In this document: one piece after another, positions 38,013 through 41,198 of the stretch | Numbering within the stretch: the first letter of the stretch is position 1 | Layout of the letters: the number at the start of each line of letters is the position of its first letter | DNA from: Saccharibacter floricola DSM 15669 | GTDB taxonomy: Bacteria; Pseudomonadota; Alphaproteobacteria; Acetobacterales; Acetobacteraceae | Reading direction: 5' to 3' | DNA: 41,198 bases | Assembly (NCBI RefSeq): GCF_000378165.1 | Contig: NZ_KB899348.1 | Location: 1-41,198 of the forward strand | Position numbers and translations under genes: made by a program | The notes under the pieces: generated by a model | Seen by the model: only the letters and a program-made list of their open reading frames with translations | Database searches by the model: none | What the model was told of the DNA's origin: nothing

Positions 38013-38199
38013 GCTTGAAACGATCCTTACCGAAATAGGGCTGAGTAATAGTGCTCTTGCACGCCATGTTAATCGTTCAGAAGGCAATGTCAGACAATGG
38101 CGGAAAGGGGTCTCAAAAATACCAGACGACGTTGCTGAATGGCTAAGAGAATATCATTATTTTTTTCAGAAAAACCCACCCCCTCAACGTAAAGGCTAG
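37999..38199 (+). CDS. Small HTH protein, paralogue 3 of 3
   Basis: A 66-residue protein starting MTPHELETILTEIGLSNSAL. The HTH is SNSALARHVNRSEGNVRQWRKGVSKIPDDVAEWLREYH, the clearest of the three (Cro/XRE-like recognition helix EGNVRQWRKG). The ATG at 37999 is inside paralogue 2. parA starts 5 bp after its stop, so this protein is the most likely operon autoregulator. Confidence 0.75.
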   Translation: MTPHELETILTEIGLSNSALARHVNRSEGNVRQWRKGVSKIPDDVAEWLREYHYFFQKNPPPQRKG

Positions 38200-38204
38200 G
38201 ACAT

Positions 38205-38846
38205 ATGACACTTCATATCACCGTCTGCTCTCCAAAGGGCGGAACAGGAAAGACAACGCTGGTGGAAAATCTTCTGGTTTTGTTTGAACGTGCTGGCAAG
38301 AATGTGCTGGGGGTGGACTTTGACCCTCAACAAACCTTGTTGAAATGGCACGCACGGCGGCAAGAAAATGCGTCTGCATCTCAGTTTGATTGTGCTGAAG
38401 CATCCCTAACGGACTGGCGAAATGTTCTGGCACATGCTGCTCATTATGACGTGGCCATTTTTGATGTGCCGCCTGGCATGGATTCAGAAATCATGAGCGT
38501 GTCCTCGCTGTGCCAAAAGTCTGATCTTGTGCTTGTTCCATCCGCCATGAAAATCGCTGATATTGATTCAGTAGGGCCCTGGGTCGCTGAACTTGATAGC
38601 CAGAACATTCCTAACGCGCTGGTCATGAACCATGCTAATCCACGGGAAAAGTTTTTTAAAGAAGCCCGTGCGGAGATGAATAAGATAGGGACATTATGCC
38701 CAATTGAAATCCGTAGCCTTGCTGATGCCCATCAACATACCATAGACGGCTTAACCGCTTCTGATAAACCAAAATGCTCGTCAGCATCTGACTTTCAGCA
38801 GGTCTATGATTTTGTCTGCAAGTGGCTAAAATCTCACAAAAAATAG
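38205..38846 (+). CDS. parA: ParA partition ATPase (small, type Ib-like)
   Basis: A 213-residue protein. The deviant Walker A is KGGTGKTT (residues 11-18); Walker A' is VLGVDFDPQ and Walker B VAIFDVPPG. There is no N-terminal HTH, so it belongs with small ParA proteins that do not regulate transcription themselves. PSAMKIADIDSVGPWVAEL and NHANPREKFFKEARAEM are typical of the family. ATP-dependent binding to the nucleoid would position copies of the circular element at division. It is followed by a palindrome and the ParB-like gene. Confidence 0.93.
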   Translation: MTLHITVCSPKGGTGKTTLVENLLVLFERAGKNVLGVDFDPQQTLLKWHARRQENASASQFDCAEASLTDWRNVLAHAAHYDVAIFDVPPGMDSEIMSVSSLCQKSDLVLVPSAMKIADIDSVGPWVAELDSQNIPNALVMNHANPREKFFKEARAEMNKIGTLCPIEIRSLADAHQHTIDGLTASDKPKCSSASDFQQVYDFVCKWLKSHKK

Positions 38847-38848
38847 CG

Positions 38849-38868
38849 TTGTTAAACCGGTTTAACAA
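38849..38868. promoter_or_regulatory. 20-bp perfect palindrome between parA and parB-like gene, candidate parS/operator
   Basis: TTGTTAAACCGGTTTAACAA starts 2 bp after the parA stop and lies ~24 bp before the parB-like start. The identical 20-mer occurs at 12661-12680 and its 18-bp core at 19122-19139. Central CCGG with AT-rich flanks and full twofold symmetry indicates a dimeric binding protein, most simply the neighbouring ParB-like protein. Confidence 0.75.
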
Positions 38869-38891
38869 AGTCTCTCACAAGAAGGTTCTCC

Positions 38892-39572
38892 ATGTCGAAA
38901 TTTGCTTCTCCCTCCCTGTCTCGGTCTCAGAAGATTGGCCAGGCCGCCACACTTTCAGATCGTCAATCAACAAGCCTGGCACAAAGTACGGTTATTGATG
39001 AGAGGTTTTTTGAGACATTCAAAGAAAAATTTGAAGGGATGGAGCTCTTAGACAATCAGGAAAAAGTTCAAGCGATCAGCACGCTTGTAAATGTTCTTAA
39101 AAGTGAGCAAAAAAAGCAGCTTCATATCGTTCTTCAGATTGGCCGCGCTTTCTGCAATACGGAAGATGAATTCTCTCAAGAAGAGTGGAAACATCTTCTG
39201 AAATATACACAAGAATTGTTCGGCATGAGTCGTCATACAGCGTGTATGTATCGTAACGTTGCTAGAGACATCGATAGCGGCCGTATTCCTCGCGAGATTT
39301 GCCCAACCTCTTTTTCCACGGCGTACCAGCTTTCAACCTATACCGATAAGCAATTAGAGCTAGCCAAAGAAGAAGGCATCATTACCCCAGACGTTAGCCG
39401 CCGCACGCTTGTTGCCTTTAAACAAAAACATTTACGTCCTAAAAAACGTAATTATTCATCAGCAAAGAAAGGGAAAGATCGCCTGAAAGCTTTAACGAAA
39501 GAACGTGAGCGTCTTTACAAGAAGCTTGAAAAGATTGAAGAGCAAATTGCTCGGGAAAAAGAAGAGCACTAA
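38892..39572 (+). CDS. ParB-like centromere-binding protein (putative)
   Basis: A 226-residue protein. The N-terminal ~60 residues are polar, as expected for a ParA-interacting tail. Residues ~95-180 are a helical DNA-binding-like block: WKHLLKYTQELFGMSRHTACMYRNVARDIDSGRIP, then CPTSFSTAYQLSTYTDKQLELAKEEGIITPDVSRRTLVAFKQKH. The C-terminus is strongly basic and coiled (KKGKDRLKALTKERERLYKKLEKIEEQIAREKEEH), a likely dimerisation segment. No classical ParB N-terminal nuclease-like domain (GERRxR) is visible, so it is not a canonical ParB/Spo0J. The centromere-binding role rests on gene order after parA and on the flanking palindrome. Confidence 0.7.
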   Translation: MSKFASPSLSRSQKIGQAATLSDRQSTSLAQSTVIDERFFETFKEKFEGMELLDNQEKVQAISTLVNVLKSEQKKQLHIVLQIGRAFCNTEDEFSQEEWKHLLKYTQELFGMSRHTACMYRNVARDIDSGRIPREICPTSFSTAYQLSTYTDKQLELAKEEGIITPDVSRRTLVAFKQKHLRPKKRNYSSAKKGKDRLKALTKERERLYKKLEKIEEQIAREKEEH

Positions 39573-39573
39573 A

Positions 39574-39786
39574 TTAGTTTAATCGCATCTCCCTCCGCTC
39601 ATTCCCATAATCGCGCATCATAGCGGGCAGTTCGTGCAGGTCGGGATGAGCGCGTAGTTCGTCCGCTGCCTGCTTCTCTTCCTGCGCTGTGTAATGCACC
39701 AACGGGGGGCAGAGCGATTTGTAGCGGGCAGGGGCGCAGCTTACTAACGTGCATAAAGCCATCGCACAAAAGATACGTTTCATCAA
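39574..39786 (-). CDS. Rz1-like outer-membrane spanin lipoprotein
   Basis: A 70-residue protein with a lipoprotein signal peptide: MMKRIFCAMALCTLVSCAPA (lipobox LVSC). The mature part is short and Pro/Glu-rich (LCPPLVHYTAQEEKQAADELRAHPDLHELP). It overlaps the inner spanin gene by 4 bp. Outer spanins pair with the inner spanin across the periplasm to fuse membranes at the end of lysis. It is the last gene of the late operon and converges with the ParB-like gene. Confidence 0.85.
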   Translation of the reverse strand: MMKRIFCAMALCTLVSCAPARYKSLCPPLVHYTAQEEKQAADELRAHPDLHELPAMMRDYGNERREMRLN

Positions 39787-40016
39787 AACGTTCCCTTATC
39801 CAGCTCGTCTGTAAGCTCATTGCCGGAGCGTATGCCGTTCGTGCGAGCCTCCAGCATCCGTTGCGCGGCTTCTGCTGATTGTGTGGCGTCGCTTGCGTCT
39901 TGGCGTTCGGAGCAAACACGGGCGCTGTTGCGGCCTGCTCGGTAGGCAAAAATAAGCCATGTGGTAAGAGCGGCGGTGATAAGAACGCAAACGCCTGCAA
40001 TAAGGTAAGGGATCAT
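39783..40016 (-). CDS. Rz-like inner-membrane spanin
   Basis: A 77-residue protein starting MIPYLIAGVCVLITAALTTW. The start at 40016 is preceded by GAGG. An N-terminal signal-anchor is followed by a periplasmic coiled region (RNSARVCSERQDASDATQSAEAAQRMLEARTN). This is the i-spanin layout. It is followed by the overlapping Rz1-like lipoprotein gene. Its Shine-Dalgarno lies in the 22-bp IS-remnant repeat (40024-40045 region), so that remnant now supplies the translation signal. Confidence 0.8.
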   Translation of the reverse strand: MIPYLIAGVCVLITAALTTWLIFAYRAGRNSARVCSERQDASDATQSAEAAQRMLEARTNGIRSGNELTDELDKGTF

Positions 40017-40023
40017 CGTATGA

Positions 40024-40045
40024 CCTCGCTGGAAACCCTGTCCTT
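40024..40045 (+). repeat. IS200/IS605-type right-end remnant B (22-bp exact repeat)
   Basis: These 22 bp are identical to 22164-22185. The following bases (TGAGGGTAGGG) can pair with CCCTGTCC as in IS605-type right-end hairpins, but the closing GATGTTAA block is missing. It lies immediately upstream of the inner spanin start. Confidence 0.55.
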
Positions 40046-40112
40046 GAGGGTAGGGAGGAAAGCGCGTATTGACATTTTTTAGCATTCCTATTGTAATCGG
40101 ATTCGACCTTAA

Positions 40113-40262
40113 AGGGGCGCGATAACCAAGCGCCTTTGGTCTAGAATTTTTTCTCTAAACCGGGGGAACACTCCGGGCGTGGAGCCTTCCATTGGGACGG
40201 TGATGAAGCGCAAACTTCCTTCAGTGGAAATCTCCGTCCTTTAGGGTGGAGAAGATGTTAAA
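40113..40262 (+). pseudogene. 3' remnant of an IS200/IS605-family tnpB with its right end
   Basis: The plus strand is open from 40113 to TAG at 40242-40244 and ends NTPGVEPSIGTV then KRKLPSVEISVL, a C-terminal tail characteristic of IS605-type TnpB proteins. The stop is followed by a hairpin (CTCCGTCC / GGGTGGAG) and GATGTTAA, the usual right-end/omega-RNA scaffold sequence. No catalytic RuvC or zinc-finger portion remains. The 307-bp gap between 40017 and 40323 holds this remnant and remnant B and no intact gene. Confidence 0.75.
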
Positions 40263-40323
40263 GAAGTTCCCATTTCTTTTTTTGTGGATTGTAAGGGAGA
40301 GCCGGTGCCCTCCCTTATTTGCA

Positions 40324-40626
40324 TCAGATGGCGCTGTTTACGTCGCCTGTCTGTGGTGCAGGGCTGTTTTTGTGCTCCAGCACGGCTAAGAGAGTGCGAG
40401 AGCCTTCTTCCAGCTCTGTTGCGCCGTTTTCGACGCGCTGGATGGCATCAAAAAGCTCGGTAATATTGAACTTGCTTTCCAGCATCGGGGCAAGGTCGTC
40501 TCCAAGAGAACCTAGGACAGAGGCAACGGCATGAATGCGGGTTTTAGTGGCCGCACTTTCGCTGGAGCCCAGAGCGCCCGTGATGAGATGTTCTAGAGAG
40601 GTGATGACGTCAGAAGCGGTCGTCAT
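40324..40626 (-). CDS. Hypothetical helical late protein
   Basis: A 100-residue protein preceded by AAGGAA. It is predicted to be almost all helical and hydrophilic (VITSLEHLITGALGSSESAATKTRIHAVASVLGSLGDDLAPMLESKFNITELFDAIQRVENGATELEEG). No membrane span. It lies between the holin-like and spanin genes. No family is recognised. Confidence 0.6.
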   Translation of the reverse strand: MTTASDVITSLEHLITGALGSSESAATKTRIHAVASVLGSLGDDLAPMLESKFNITELFDAIQRVENGATELEEGSRTLLAVLEHKNSPAPQTGDVNSAI

Positions 40627-40710
40627 GGTGATTATTCCTTAATGTTTATTGTGAGTGCGTTGAGTGATGCATGATGGCTGGCCCATCGCGGCAATGACGC
40701 TCTGGCGTGG

Positions 40711-40935
40711 TCATGGCCGGGGGCGTGTGTCGGTGGGGCGTCCGGCTTGGAAGCGATTGGTCGCCCAGCCGATATTGAGCGCGACGGTGCTGATGGCACG
40801 ATAGAGCAGCCCCCAGCGTGATCCGTTGGCAGGCGGGCGTACCGTGACGGTGATGAGCTTGCAGACGATGATCACACACGCGACGATCAGACCGATATTG
40901 CTGGGTAAGAGGTCGAGAAAGGCGGTGATGTCCAT
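40711..40935 (-). CDS. Holin-like small membrane protein
   Basis: A 74-residue protein starting MDITAFLDLLPSNIGLIVAC; GGAGA precedes the ATG at 40935. One clear hydrophobic helix (NIGLIVACVIIVCKLITVTV) is followed by a basic, Arg/Pro-rich tail (NRFQAGRPTDTRPRP). Position next to the endolysin-like gene, a single span and a charged C-terminus fit a holin or pinholin-type protein, but no family match is visible. Confidence 0.6.
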   Translation of the reverse strand: MDITAFLDLLPSNIGLIVACVIIVCKLITVTVRPPANGSRWGLLYRAISTVALNIGWATNRFQAGRPTDTRPRP

Positions 40936-40950
40936 AAAGTCTCCAGACAT

Positions 40951-40973
40951 AAAAAAACCGCCTCAGAGGGCGG
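40951..40973 (-). terminator. Intrinsic terminator before the holin-like gene
   Basis: On the minus strand CCGCC-CTCTGA-GGCGG is followed by T7 then ATG. Stem and loop are nearly the same as at 2549-2571. It lies between the end of the endolysin-like gene and the holin-like gene. Confidence 0.8.
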
Positions 40974-40991
40974 TGTTTAGTGGGGATGAGG

Positions 40992-41198
40992 TTAGGTCAT
41001 CGTGGGGGACGGTCGCACGGCTTCATGAGCCACACGATCCACGAGCGTTCCATAAGGGTCTTGGCCGTTTTCGACACGGATAATGGCGTGCATAAGGGCG
41101 GTGAGCTGGTCGGGTGTGAGGGCGTTAAAGCGCTGCTGTACGCCGATACCAACGCGGGCGGCAACCGTGGCGGCGTAAGCGCTGGTATCATTGCCGTC
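40992..41198 (-). CDS. Endolysin-like / virion muramidase-type protein, C-terminal part (cut by window edge)
   Basis: This is an open frame entering from the right edge and ending at TAA 40992-40994, 68 residues: DGNDTSAYAATVAARVGIG, then FNALTPDQLTALMHAIIRVENGQDPY and a short tail. In the RNNNPGN family this segment (NDTxAYxxxVAxRxGVG...LMxAIIRxENGxxPY) directly follows a WAPP-like turn, and the fragment at 1-212 ends at KWA. Joining the two across a circle would need 1+3n extra bases (7 would restore the family length). The gene is followed by the terminator and holin-like gene. Confidence 0.75.
   Translation of the reverse strand, partial: DGNDTSAYAATVAARVGIGVQQRFNALTPDQLTALMHAIIRVENGQDPYGTLVDRVAHEAVRPSPTMT

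Noticed and set aside
40646-40879. Minus-strand open frame overlapping the holin-like gene
   Set aside because: It is a His/Arg/Thr-rich out-of-frame reading of the holin-like gene without a ribosome site.
1-41198. CRISPR arrays, rRNA or complete tRNA genes
   Set aside because: No regularly spaced repeat-spacer units and no rRNA or full tRNA cloverleaf were seen by eye on either strand; small diverged tRNAs cannot be excluded without a covariance search.

Overview
The window reads as an essentially complete circular phage-plasmid of an alphaproteobacterium. An acetic acid bacterium or close relative is plausible, but the sequence alone does not fix the host. The virion genes are a mosaic: a lambda-type DNA packaging and head module (Nu1/gpA-type terminase, gpW, portal, S49 protease, gpD, gpE, gpFII) joined to a Mu-type contractile tail module (DUF2635, sheath, tube, frameshifted tail chaperone, tape measure, gpN, gpP, gp45-gp48, fibres). 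No integrase is present. Instead there is a RepC-type replication initiator, a ParA with a ParB-like partner, and a serine resolvase. The two window ends encode the two halves of one protein in the same orientation, which is best explained by a circular molecule opened inside that gene.

Layout. From 27.2 kb down to 1, and across the circle junction from 41.2 to 39.6 kb, nearly everything is on the minus strand in late order: HTH-like regulator, terminase, head, tail, fibres, lysis genes (endolysin-like protein, holin-like protein, Rz/Rz1 spanins). Two plus-strand cargo units interrupt this operon: a HicAB toxin-antitoxin pair (6.7-7.3 kb) and a secreted Sel1-repeat protein (22.3-22.8 kb). IS200/IS605 right-end remnants lie at 22.2 and 40.0-40.26 kb. 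Several intrinsic terminators sit directly in front of late genes.

From 27.5 to 31.3 kb (minus) are replication genes: an ATPase/helicase, a Toprim primase and small accessory proteins. A dense cluster of TGAGACA boxes separates them from the late operon. At 31.3-32.8 kb (plus) is a membrane protein with three WYL-like modules. The switch region (32.8-33.6 kb) has a Cro/YdaS-like gene divergent from a CI-like repressor, with an identical 15-bp palindrome on either side of the repressor gene.

From 33.6 to 39.6 kb lies the plasmid core: an elaborate repC leader (small ORF, nested inverted repeats, minus-strand terminator implying an antisense RNA, plus-strand attenuator), repC, an AT-rich orphan, the resolvase with a res-like inverted repeat, a small secreted protein with a tiny membrane protein, and then one plus-strand operon. 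That operon holds three paralogous small HTH proteins interleaved with two tiny membrane proteins, then parA, a 20-bp palindrome and the parB-like gene. The palindrome TTGTTAAACCGGTTTAACAA recurs twice in the late operon, which suggests dispersed centromere sites like those of the N15 phage-plasmid.
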